The notes beneath the pieces are model-generated. The model ran no database searches and was not told where the DNA came from. It worked only from the letters and a program-made list of their open reading frames with translations. Position numbers and translations under genes: made by a program. This document shows, piece by piece, positions 1 to 8,611 of a stretch of 64,000 nt of DNA. Position 1 is the stretch's first letter; each line of letters opens with the position of its first letter. Location: contig NZ_CP051685.1 of assembly GCF_012849555.1 (NCBI RefSeq), forward strand, positions 6,076,001 through 6,140,000, written 5' to 3'. The stretch comes from Massilia forsythiae. GTDB taxonomy: Bacteria > Pseudomonadota > Gammaproteobacteria > Burkholderiales > Burkholderiaceae_D.

Positions 1-517
1 GATCATGAACAACGTGGTCTACCGCGTCTCGGCCTACGGCATCCACCTGTGGCACGCCGCGTCCGACGCCACCATCGCCAACAACACCGTGTTCGCCAAC
101 GGTTCGTCGGGCATGGGCGGCGGCATCGTGATCGGCGTGGGCGATTCGCCCGGCGGCGTGCAGCTGGTGAATACCAAGGTGCTCAACAACATCGTCTACA
201 ACAACCCGCGCGCCGGCATCATGGAATATTGCTACTCGGGCCAGAGCTGCATCGGCTCGGGCAACAGCGTGACCAACAACCTGGTCTACGGCAACGGTTC
301 AAGCATCACGATGAAGGTCGGCAGCGCCACCGCGACCGTCAGCGCCGATCCGAAGTTCGTCAGCTACAACCCGGCCGGCACCGGCGACTACCGCCTGCAG
401 TCCGGCTCGCCGGCGGTGAACAAGGGCAGCGCCTCGTCGGCGCCGGGCACCGACATCCTGGGCGTGGCCCGTCCGAAAGGCGGCGCGTTCGACATCGGCG
501 CCTACGAGAGCTACTGA
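1..517 (+). CDS. Right-handed beta-helix secreted protein, C-terminal part
   Basis: The frame is open to the left edge, so this is the 3' part of a longer gene; the first Met visible (position 5) is internal. The 170 or so residues seen are rich in Asn, Gly, Val and Ser, with repeated strand-turn units such as NNTVFANGSSG, LNNIVYNNP and TNNLVYGNGSS. These are the rungs of a parallel beta-helix of the pectate-lyase type. The end has a short cap with DYRLQSGSPAVNKG and closes with FDIGAYES, a tail common in secreted beta-helix proteins with polysaccharide-related annotations. A role in polysaccharide binding or cleavage is inference; no catalytic residue can be assigned from this fragment. A strong hairpin terminator follows. 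Confidence 0.8.
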   Translation, partial: IMNNVVYRVSAYGIHLWHAASDATIANNTVFANGSSGMGGGIVIGVGDSPGGVQLVNTKVLNNIVYNNPRAGIMEYCYSGQSCIGSGNSVTNNLVYGNGSSITMKVGSATATVSADPKFVSYNPAGTGDYRLQSGSPAVNKGSASSAPGTDILGVARPKGGAFDIGAYESY

Positions 518-530
518 TCGTGTGACAGAC

Positions 531-550
531 GCGGTGGCGCAAGCCACCGC
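531..550. other. Perfect 8-bp stem with GCAA loop
   Basis: GCGGTGGC-GCAA-GCCACCGC lies 14 bases after the stop of the beta-helix gene. There is no T-run directly after it, so it may be a 3'-end stabilising hairpin ahead of the terminator at 564. Confidence 0.4.
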
Positions 551-563
551 GTATCCACGCTCC

Positions 564-598
564 AGCCCCGTGCCGGCCTTGCCGGTGCGGGGCTTTTT
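564..598 (+). terminator. Rho-independent terminator of the beta-helix gene
   Basis: AGCCCCG and CGGGGCT arms enclose an inner CCGGC/GCCGG stem with a TG/TG internal mismatch, followed by TTTTT. It points with the beta-helix gene. Confidence 0.75.
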
Positions 599-635
599 GC
601 TGTCATGCGGATGTATCGCTTCCGGCTACTCGGTA

Positions 636-686
636 TGGGTCCCCGCCTGCGCGGGGACGACGGATGGGTTTGCGCGGGGACGACGC
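636..686. repeat. REP-type palindromic repeat, one full and one partial copy
   Basis: A full copy (636-662) has the core GGGTCCCCGCCTGCGCGGGG followed by ACGACG. A shortened copy (664-686) follows directly. The same family occurs at 11591, 11689/11988, 11745, 11868, 37415 and 37514. It sits between the convergent ends of the beta-helix gene and rarA. Confidence 0.8.
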
Positions 687-699
687 AGGGCTGGCGCCG

Positions 700-2010
700 C
701 TACTCTCCGGCCGTGCCCGCGTCCGCATCCAGCTGGCGCAGGAAGGCCAGTTTTTCAGCCACTTTGCCCTCGATCCCGCGCGGCACCGGCTGGTACCAGC
801 GCGGCTCCGGCATACCGTCCGGCAGGTAGGTTTCGCCGGCCGCATAGGCATGCGGCTCGTCGTGCGCGTAGCGGTATTCGTGGCCGTAGCCGAGTTCCTT
901 CATCAGCTTGGTCGGCGCATTGCGCAGGTGGACCGGCACTTCGCGCGACTTGTCCTTGCGCACGAAGGCCATGGCGGCATTGAAGGCGTTGTAGCCCGCG
1001 TTGCTCTTGGCGGCGATCGCCAGGTAGATCACGGCCTGTCCCAGCGCCAGCTCGCCCTCGGGCGACCCGAGGCGCTCGTAGGTGGCGGCGGCGTCGTTGG
1101 CGACCTGGATCGCGCGCGGGTCGGCCAGGCCGATGTCTTCCCAGGCCATGCGTACGATGCGGCGCGACAGGTACTTGGCGTCGGCGCCGCCGTCGAGCAT
1201 GCGGCACAGCCAGTACAGGGCGGCGTCCGGATGCGAGCCGCGCACCGACTTGTGCAGCGCGGAGATCTGGTCATAGAAATTGTCGCCGCCCTTGTCGAAG
1301 CGGCGCGCGTTCAACGTCAGCGCGTTCTCGACGAAGTCCTTGGTGATGCGGGTGACGCCGCTGGTGTTGGCCGAGGTCTTGGTCTGCTCCAGCAGGTTGA
1401 GGAAGCGGCGCGCATCGCCGTCGGCGTAGCCGACCAGGGTCTGCACCGCCACCTCGTCGAACACCAGGTGCTGCAGCACGTTCCGGCGCGCGCGCTCCAG
1501 CAACTGGCGCAGCTCGTCGTCGCTGAGCGCCTTGAGCACGTACACCTGCGAACGCGACAACAGCGCCGAATTGACTTCGAACGACGGGTTCTCGGTGGTG
1601 GCGCCGATCAGCGTCACCAGGCCGCTTTCCACGAACGGCAGCAGCGCGTCCTGCTGCGACTTGTTGAAGCGGTGGATCTCGTCGATGAACAGGATGGTGT
1701 GCTTGCCGCGCGCCAGGTACTGTTCTGCCTGCTCGACGGCGGCGCGGATGTCCTTCACGCCCGAGAGCACCGCCGACAGCGCGATGAATTCGCAGTCGAA
1801 GGCATGCGCCGTCAGGCGCGCCAGCGTGGTCTTGCCCACGCCCGGCGGCCCCCACAGGATCATCGAATGCGGGCGGCCCGACTTGAACACCAGGTTCAAG
1901 GGCTTGCCCTCGCCCAGCAAGTGGCTCTGGCCGATCACCTCGCCGATGGTCTTCGGACGCAGCGCCTCGGCCAGCGGCGGCGCGGGTTCGGTCTTGAACA
2001 GGTCAGCCAA
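700..2010 (-). CDS. rarA: Replication-associated recombination protein A (RarA/MgsA AAA+ ATPase)
   Basis: A 436-residue AAA+ ATPase of the clamp-loader clade that acts at stalled forks together with SSB. Walker A is GPPGVGKTT at residues 54-62 and Walker B is ILFIDEIHRF around residues 106-115. A sensor-1 region (GATTENPSFEVN) follows. The C-terminal half matches the family's tetramerisation domain, including SVRGSHPDAALYWLCRML and AWEDIGLADP. Length is normal for the family. It is the last gene of the group ftsK, lolA, TonB-C-like gene, rarA, all on the minus strand. A 101-base gap separates it from the preceding gene, so it may also have its own promoter. Confidence 0.97.
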   Translation of the reverse strand: MADLFKTEPAPPLAEALRPKTIGEVIGQSHLLGEGKPLNLVFKSGRPHSMILWGPPGVGKTTLARLTAHAFDCEFIALSAVLSGVKDIRAAVEQAEQYLARGKHTILFIDEIHRFNKSQQDALLPFVESGLVTLIGATTENPSFEVNSALLSRSQVYVLKALSDDELRQLLERARRNVLQHLVFDEVAVQTLVGYADGDARRFLNLLEQTKTSANTSGVTRITKDFVENALTLNARRFDKGGDNFYDQISALHKSVRGSHPDAALYWLCRMLDGGADAKYLSRRIVRMAWEDIGLADPRAIQVANDAAATYERLGSPEGELALGQAVIYLAIAAKSNAGYNAFNAAMAFVRKDKSREVPVHLRNAPTKLMKELGYGHEYRYAHDEPHAYAAGETYLPDGMPEPRWYQPVPRGIEGKVAEKLAFLRQLDADAGTAGE

Positions 2011-2111
2011 GGAAGGCTCCCGTGGCGCTCGGGGTGTACATGATTTTCATCCCGCCAATGTAGGGGCGGGATGCCGAAAACACAAGCGGCGCGCACCGGC
2101 GCCGCGCGGCC

Positions 2112-2855
2112 CTATTTCAGCAGGACGCGCCCGAACATGGCGTCGCTGCGGCGGCCGGCGCCGCTCGCCGGCGTGAAGCGGCAGCTGACCGCGTACTGGC
2201 GCGCATCCTCGACCTGGTCGGCCGGGAAGGCGCCGCGTTCGGCCTTGACGCCGAACGGCGCGCCGCCGGTATTGACCAGCATGCGCACGCGGATGCCGCC
2301 GCCATCGCTGCTGCCGTCCAGCGGCGCGAAGCCGGCGAATTGGGTGGACGGCGCGCAGCTGCCGGCCACCAGCGCCGGGCGCATGCCCTCGCCCTCCGGC
2401 GCCCACACATGCACCACCTGGCGCACCGTGCCCTGGGCGTCGGCGGCCTGCTGCGCGGGAAAGCTGCAGCCGCGCAGCGTCTTCAGGCTGGCCTCGTCCA
2501 ACAGCGCCCAGCCGCTGCCCTGCTCGATCGCGGCATCGGCGACGCTGCCGTCGGCCGCGATGCGGTAGCGCAGCCGGGTGCGGCCCTCGAGTTCGTAGCG
2601 GCGCGCCTCGGGCGGCCACGGCGGGCGCGCGCAGGTGTCGGGGATGGGCACGGCCGCCGGCGCGGCGGCAGGGTCGGCGCCGACGCCGGACTGGCCCTGG
2701 TCGGCGCCGGCGGCCTGGCTGGCGACGCCCGCAGCAGCCGGGTCGGCGCCGGCTTGCTGCGCAGCCGCCTGCGCATCCGGGCTGACAGCCGATGCGGCCG
2801 ATGCAGCGGCGAAGGCCGTGATGGCGGCGGCCACGCAATGCAGGAACGGCTTCAT
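2112..2855 (-). CDS. Exported protein with two TonB-C-like domains
   Basis: 247 residues. The N-terminus is a signal peptide (MKPFLHCVAAAITAFAAASA), followed by an Ala/Gly/Pro-rich linker to about residue 75. Then comes a typical TonB C-terminal-type module: CARPPWPPEARRYELEG, RLRYRIAADGSVADAAI and LDEASLKTLRGCSFP. The last 100 residues repeat the pattern in degenerate form (GGGIRVRMLVNTGGAPFGV, then ARQYAVSCRFTPA), suggesting a second copy of the fold. There is no proline-rich TonB spacer or lasting membrane anchor, so it is not a classical TonB. It lies 16 bases after lolA and is probably cotranscribed with it. Its function is unknown; a periplasmic adaptor is a guess. Confidence 0.8.
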   Translation of the reverse strand: MKPFLHCVAAAITAFAAASAASAVSPDAQAAAQQAGADPAAAGVASQAAGADQGQSGVGADPAAAPAAVPIPDTCARPPWPPEARRYELEGRTRLRYRIAADGSVADAAIEQGSGWALLDEASLKTLRGCSFPAQQAADAQGTVRQVVHVWAPEGEGMRPALVAGSCAPSTQFAGFAPLDGSSDGGGIRVRMLVNTGGAPFGVKAERGAFPADQVEDARQYAVSCRFTPASGAGRRSDAMFGRVLLK

Positions 2856-2871
2856 CGCGGACCTCCCGGTC

Positions 2872-3513
2872 TTACTGGTTGACCACGTCGGCGCCCTTCG
2901 GCACCACGAACTGGAAGGCTTGCGCGCCCAGCGCAGGGTTGCGCTGGAAACTGGTGAACTTCAGCAGCGTGGTGCGGCCGAAGTTGTCCTTCAGTTCCAT
3001 CGCCTGCGGCGCGCCGTCCTTCATGCCGATGCCGATCTGCTCGAAGGTGGTGTCCTTGGCCTTGGGCGTGGCGCTCAGCCATTCCAGGCCGTCGCGGTTG
3101 CCGGCCTCGGCCAGCGTGAAATTCTTTTCCAGGTCGTTGCTGCCGAACAGGATCGCGGCCGGCGAGCTGCCCAGCGCATTGCCCAGCTTGCGGGTGGTGA
3201 CCTGGTTCAGGTCCTTGTCGAAGATGTACAGGGTTTCGCCGTCGGCCTGCAATACCTGCTCGTACGGCTTCTGGTAGGTCCAGATGAACTTGCCGGGACG
3301 GGCGAATACGAAGCTGCCGCTGGAGACCGGGGCCGGCTTGCCGCTGGCGCTGCGCGCTTGCGTCTGGGTGAATTCGCCGCGCGCGGACTTGGTGCCGGCC
3401 ACGAAGGATTTGAACTGGTCGAGGGCGGCGGCGTGGGCGACGCTGCCCAAGGATAACGCCAGCGTGGCGGCGGCGATCAGGGTGGTCAACACGGTGTGCG
3501 GCTTGGTGTGCAT
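2872..3513 (-). CDS. lolA: Outer-membrane lipoprotein carrier protein LolA
   Basis: 213 residues, periplasmic. It carries lipoproteins from the LolCDE exporter to LolB at the outer membrane. A cleavable signal peptide ([20 protein letters not shown]...) is followed by the LolA half-barrel. Family patterns visible are GEFTQTQ near the N-terminus, [35 protein letters not shown] and, at the C-terminus, [14 protein letters not shown]. The start is supported by AAAGGA 10 bases upstream. The gene follows ftsK, the order seen across many beta- and gammaproteobacteria. Confidence 0.96.
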   Translation of the reverse strand: MHTKPHTVLTTLIAAATLALSLGSVAHAAALDQFKSFVAGTKSARGEFTQTQARSASGKPAPVSSGSFVFARPGKFIWTYQKPYEQVLQADGETLYIFDKDLNQVTTRKLGNALGSSPAAILFGSNDLEKNFTLAEAGNRDGLEWLSATPKAKDTTFEQIGIGMKDGAPQAMELKDNFGRTTLLKFTSFQRNPALGAQAFQFVVPKGADVVNQ

Positions 3514-3680
3514 GTAGTCGGTTCCTTTGTTTTTGTTCGATTGGCGTCGTGGCGAGGCAGCGCCGGCGGTGGCTGGACGCGTGGACGGCGCAGACGGCGG
3601 TGCGGATTCACGTCATATGGTGGAGATGTCCACCCTACGTCATGCCGCCCCGCGTCGCGTGAAAAACGCCCCGCGTCCTT

Positions 3681-3707
3681 GTAAAAGAGCGCCCCGCGCT
3701 CTTTTAC
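3681..3707 (-). terminator. Perfect 12-bp hairpin touching the ftsK stop
   Basis: The arms at 3681-3692 and 3696-3707 are exact complements (GTAAAAGAGCGC and GCGCTCTTTTAC) with a 3-base loop. On the minus strand it begins inside the ftsK stop codon, and the 3' arm carries TTTT. No long T-run follows, so it may attenuate rather than fully terminate transcription into lolA. Three copies of CGCCCCGCG (3646, 3667, 3690) lie in the same stretch. Confidence 0.5.
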
Positions 3708-6490
3708 TACTCCGCGCTGGCCGCCGGCACCAGGATGTCGCGGTTGCCGTTCGACTGCATCGGCGACACCACGCCGCTCTGCTCCATCTGCTCGAGCAGG
3801 CGCGCGGCGCGGTTGTAGCCAATGCGCAGGTGGCGCTGCACCAGCGAGATCGAGGCGCGCCGGTTCTTCAGCACCACCTGCACCGCCTGGTCGTACATAG
3901 CGTCTGACTCGCCGCCGCCCTCGCCGGCCGCCGCGGCTTCGCCGCCGGCGCCGCCTTCCTCGGCCACGCCGCCTTCGAGGATGCCTTCAATGTAATTCGG
4001 TTCGCCGGTCGCCTGCAGATGTTTTACAACTCGATGCACTTCGTCGTCCGAGACGAAGGCGCCGTGCACGCGTACCGGCAGGCCGGTGCCCGGCGGCATG
4101 TACAGCATGTCGCCCATGCCCAGCAGGGTCTCGGCGCCCATCTGGTCGAGAATCGTGCGCGAGTCGATCTTCGAGCTCACCTGGAAGGCGATGCGGGTTG
4201 GAATGTTCGCCTTGATCAGGCCGGTGATCACGTCCACCGACGGCCGCTGGGTCGCCAGGATCAGGTGGATGCCGGCGGCACGCGCCTTTTGCGCGATGCG
4301 CGCGATCAGTTCCTCGACCTTCTTGCCGACCACCATCATCAGGTCGGCCAGTTCGTCGATGATGATGACGATGGTCGGCAGTTTATCCAGCGGCTCGGGC
4401 GCGTCCGGTGTCAGCGAGAACGGGTTCGGGATATGCTCCTCGCGCTTGGCCGCATCGAGGATCTTGCCGTTGTAGCCGGCCAGGTTGCGCACGCCCAGCT
4501 TGGACATCAGCTTGTAGCGGCGCTCCATCTCGTTCACCGCCCAGTTCAGCGCGTGGCCGGCCTGGCGCATGTCGGTCACCACCGGCGCCAGCAGGTGCGG
4601 GATGCCCTCGTACACCGACATCTCCAGCATCTTCGGGTCGATCAGGATCAGGCGCACGTCGGCCGGATCGGCCTTGTACAGCAGCGACAGGATGGTGGCG
4701 TTGATGCCCACCGATTTACCGGAGCCGGTGGTGCCCGCCACCAGCAGGTGCGGCATCTTGGCCAGGTCGGCCACCACCGGCTTGCCGGCGATGTCCTTGC
4801 CCAGCGCCACGCTCAGGCTGGACACGCTGTCGGCATATACCTTGGAGCCGACGATCTCGCTCAGGCGCACGATCTGGCGCTTCGGGTTCGGCAATTCCAG
4901 CGCCATGTAGTTCTTGCCGGGGATGGTCTCGACCACGCGGATCGAGGTCAGCGACAGCGAACGCGCCAGGTCGCGCGCCAGGTTGACGATCTGGCTGCCC
5001 TTGACGCCGGTGGCCGGCTCGATCTCGTAGCGCGTGACCACCGGGCCCGGATAGGCGGCCATGACCTTGGCTTCCACGCCGAAGTCGGACAGCTTCTTCT
5101 CGATCAGGCGGCTGGTGTATTCGAGCGTCTCGACCGCCACGGTTTCCTGCACCGCCGGCGCTTCGTCCAGCAGCGACAGCGGCGGCAGCACCGAGTCGCC
5201 GTTGACGTCGAACAGGCCGGTCTGGCGTTCCTTGTCGGCGCGCTCGGCGCGCGGCACGCTGGTCATCGGCGGCTCGACGCGGATCGGCGGCGGCGTCAAT
5301 GCGCTCGACAACTGCGCGCTGGACAGCGGCGCCGCGGCGGCACGCGGCGCGGTTGCAGCAGTGGCCGTGGATGCGGCACTTGCGGCCACCGGTGCGGCGG
5401 CGTGCGTCACGTCGAAGATCGGCCCGGCCGGCACCTGCACCGGCGCGCTCGAAGCGTCGCCAGCGACGTCGTCGTCGAAGCCGCCGATGGTCGGCTCGGC
5501 GCGCGGCTCGGCCCGAGGCTCGGCGCGCGCCGCCGGACGCGGCTCGGTCTTTTCCTTGACCTTGGCGATGGCCTTGGCCAGCAGCCCCGGCCTGGGTTGC
5601 GTATCGACCTCGTCGAACAGGTCCTGCTCGTCGGGCGCGCCGGTCGGATCGGGCGCGGCGGCGGGCGCCGCGGCCGGCGCGGCGATGGCCGGCGCCGCCT
5701 TCCTGGACGGCTTGTCGCCCTTCTCGACCTGGCGCGCGCGCTCGTGCACCACGGTCTCGTCGCGCTGGTGCGCCGCCGCTTCCCCCTGGCGCCGGTCTTC
5801 GCGGTCTTCGGAGCGCAGGCGGAACCAGGCGAAGGTGTTCTCGACCGTCTCGCCGATGCGCTCGGCCACGGCCAGCCACGACACCTGGAAATACCAGGAA
5901 AAGCCCAGCCCGAACAGCAGCAACAGCAACAGCGTGGCGCCGGTGAAACCGAAGGCGACGTGGGTCGAGTGGCCGATCAGCTGGCCCAGCACGCCGCCGG
6001 CGGCGCGCGGCAATTCCACCTTGAGCGACCACATGCGCAGGTATTCGAGGCCGACGCTGCCGGCGATCATCATGAAGAACCCGACCCAGCGCAGCACCGT
6101 CTCGCCCTGGTGTTCCGGCTCCTGGATGATCACGGTTTCCTTCACGAAGCGGCTGTGCAGGCGCCGGTAACCCTTCCATACGGCGCGTGTAAAGCACATG
6201 CACAACCACCAGGCGGAAAAGCCGAAGATGAACAGCAGCAGGTCGGCCAGCCAGGCGCCGGCGCGCCCGCCCAGGTTGATCACGTGCGCCACCGCGCTCT
6301 CGTGCGACCAGCCCGGATCCGCCTTGTTATAGCTGAGCAGGATGAGGACGAAATACAACAACGCCACCGCGGTGGCGATCCAGCGCGCCTCCGACAGCAG
6401 CCGTACCAGGCGGTTCGGCAGGGGCTGCCGCGGCGGCCTGGGTTTATGGGTATAGGTCGAACCGGTCGACGATGGACTATTCTTGCTCAT
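3707..6490 (-). CDS. ftsK: DNA translocase FtsK
   Basis: 927 residues. It is a membrane-anchored motor that pumps DNA at the division septum and activates XerCD at dif. About four membrane segments lie in the first 200 residues (e.g. [19 protein letters not shown] and [19 protein letters not shown]). A Pro/Ala/Glu-rich linker of about 200 residues follows and contains a short repeat, [12 protein letters not shown]. The motor has Walker A GTTGSGKS at about residues 585-592 and Walker [10 protein letters not shown]. The winged-helix gamma domain that reads KOPS closes the protein ([20 protein letters not shown], then [14 protein letters not shown]). The gene is divergent from trxB. Confidence 0.97.
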   Translation of the reverse strand: MSKNSPSSTGSTYTHKPRPPRQPLPNRLVRLLSEARWIATAVALLYFVLILLSYNKADPGWSHESAVAHVINLGGRAGAWLADLLLFIFGFSAWWLCMCFTRAVWKGYRRLHSRFVKETVIIQEPEHQGETVLRWVGFFMMIAGSVGLEYLRMWSLKVELPRAAGGVLGQLIGHSTHVAFGFTGATLLLLLLFGLGFSWYFQVSWLAVAERIGETVENTFAWFRLRSEDREDRRQGEAAAHQRDETVVHERARQVEKGDKPSRKAAPAIAAPAAAPAAAPDPTGAPDEQDLFDEVDTQPRPGLLAKAIAKVKEKTEPRPAARAEPRAEPRAEPTIGGFDDDVAGDASSAPVQVPAGPIFDVTHAAAPVAASAASTATAATAPRAAAAPLSSAQLSSALTPPPIRVEPPMTSVPRAERADKERQTGLFDVNGDSVLPPLSLLDEAPAVQETVAVETLEYTSRLIEKKLSDFGVEAKVMAAYPGPVVTRYEIEPATGVKGSQIVNLARDLARSLSLTSIRVVETIPGKNYMALELPNPKRQIVRLSEIVGSKVYADSVSSLSVALGKDIAGKPVVADLAKMPHLLVAGTTGSGKSVGINATILSLLYKADPADVRLILIDPKMLEMSVYEGIPHLLAPVVTDMRQAGHALNWAVNEMERRYKLMSKLGVRNLAGYNGKILDAAKREEHIPNPFSLTPDAPEPLDKLPTIVIIIDELADLMMVVGKKVEELIARIAQKARAAGIHLILATQRPSVDVITGLIKANIPTRIAFQVSSKIDSRTILDQMGAETLLGMGDMLYMPPGTGLPVRVHGAFVSDDEVHRVVKHLQATGEPNYIEGILEGGVAEEGGAGGEAAAAGEGGGESDAMYDQAVQVVLKNRRASISLVQRHLRIGYNRAARLLEQMEQSGVVSPMQSNGNRDILVPAASAE

Positions 6491-6572
6491 GCTGAATGAA
6501 ACCGATGCTGCCGGGGCAAAGATCCCCTAAAGATGGTCATTGTAAGGGATATATTGCCAGGCAGGCCCATGA

Positions 6573-6602
6573 TTCATGCTCGTATGCATCCTGGACTATA
6601 AT
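6573..6602 (+). promoter_or_regulatory. Probable sigma-70 promoter for trxB
   Basis: A perfect TATAAT at 6597-6602 is preceded by TTCATG at 6573-6578 with an 18-base spacer. It lies about 90 bases before trxB. The -35 match is weak. Confidence 0.45.
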
Positions 6603-6627
6603 CTCCGCTTCCACGCCCCTTGATTAG

Positions 6628-7644
<1,017 letters not shown>

Positions 7645-7660
7645 GGCTGGGCGTCGCCAT

Positions 7661-7690
7661 CCGTTGTGCGCGCCACACCATGCGCAACGG
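7661..7690 (+). terminator. Imperfect hairpin after trxB
   Basis: CCGTTG-T-GCGC and GCGC-CAACGG-type arms pair with one bulge. No U-tract follows directly, so this is a weak terminator candidate. Confidence 0.3.
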
Positions 7691-7792
7691 GTTGTCGATG
7701 CATTTAATTGTTCTGGAGTAAGATAGCGGCTGCGGCATCGATGGCGATCATCCTTGCCGCTGGCCGCATTGGAAACGCGCCCGCGTGCAAGC

Positions 7793-8458
7793 ATGAAAAA
7801 TTTTTCTGACCTGAAATCCTTTCGTGACCGGCTGCAGGAAGAGGAACGCCGGCGCGCCATCGAAAAGGCCGAGCGCGAGCGGCGCGAACGCATCGAACGC
7901 GAACAGGCGGTCGAGTTCCGCTCGGCGGTCCGGGACGTGACCAAAATGCCGGAATCGGACCGCTACGTCTGGCGGCCGATGCAGGAAGCAGAACTGCGCG
8001 GCCAGCCGCTGCCGGCGCGCCCGCGCACCTACGAGGAGGAAATCGCGGCGGTGCTGGCCGAGTCGATGCTGTCGGACGGCTTCGATGTCGACGGCCTGCT
8101 CGACGAGGACCCGACGCTGAGCTGGTCGGCGCCGGGCGTGGGTCCGGACGTGGTCAAGAAGTTGCGAAAACGCAACTGGCCGGTCGAGGACGAACTCGAC
8201 CTGCACGGCCTGACGCGCGACCTCGCGCGCAGCCAGGTCGATGCCTGGCTGAAGCGCGCCAGCAAGCGCGGCATCCGCTGCGTGCGCATCATCCACGGCG
8301 TCGGTTACGGCTCCGCCGGGGGCGAGCCGGTGCTGCGTGGCATGGTGCACAGCTGGCTGGTGCAGACCGCCGGGGTGGTCGCGTTCTGCGTGGCCGGACG
8401 GACCGACGGCGGACACGGTGCACTGATCGTATTGTTGCGTCCGGCACTAGAAGACTGA
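7793..8458 (+). CDS. Smr-domain protein
   Basis: 221 residues. The N-terminal 60 residues form a highly charged helix (FRDRLQEEERRRAIEKAERE). The C-terminal third is an Smr (MutS2-type) domain, with ELDLHGLTRDLARSQVDAWL and the HGxG loop in IRCVRIIHGVGYGSAGGEP. Standalone Smr proteins of proteobacteria are RNA/DNA-binding proteins related to YdaL/SmrA/SmrB; SmrB is a ribosome-collision endonuclease. Which role this one has cannot be read from the sequence. I chose the ATG at 7793 (MKNFSDLKSF), where conservation begins, rather than an in-frame ATG 39 bases upstream. Confidence 0.88.
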   Translation: MKNFSDLKSFRDRLQEEERRRAIEKAERERRERIEREQAVEFRSAVRDVTKMPESDRYVWRPMQEAELRGQPLPARPRTYEEEIAAVLAESMLSDGFDVDGLLDEDPTLSWSAPGVGPDVVKKLRKRNWPVEDELDLHGLTRDLARSQVDAWLKRASKRGIRCVRIIHGVGYGSAGGEPVLRGMVHSWLVQTAGVVAFCVAGRTDGGHGALIVLLRPALED

Positions 8459-8465
8459 GAACTTC

Positions 8466-8494
8466 TTGCGAATTCTCAAGTAAATTAGTAATTT
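8466..8494 (+). promoter_or_regulatory. Possible promoter of the bacteriophytochrome gene
   Basis: TTGCGA (8466-8471), a 17-base spacer and TAATTT (8489-8494) lie in an AT-rich island of about 60 bases between the Smr gene and the phytochrome gene. The -10 match is poor. Confidence 0.25.
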
Positions 8495-8611
8495 CCACTG
8501 AGCTTTACTGATATCGCTTATGGTGGAAACAGGGCAGGTTGAGTGTGAAACCTGTAAGATGCGTTGCACGCGGCGCCACGGTGGTTCCGCACGAGAAGGG
8601 ATGATCCGATA

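Noticed and set aside
4019-6499. Plus-strand frame opposite ftsK
   Set aside because: Antisense shadow; the FtsK motor is on the minus strand.
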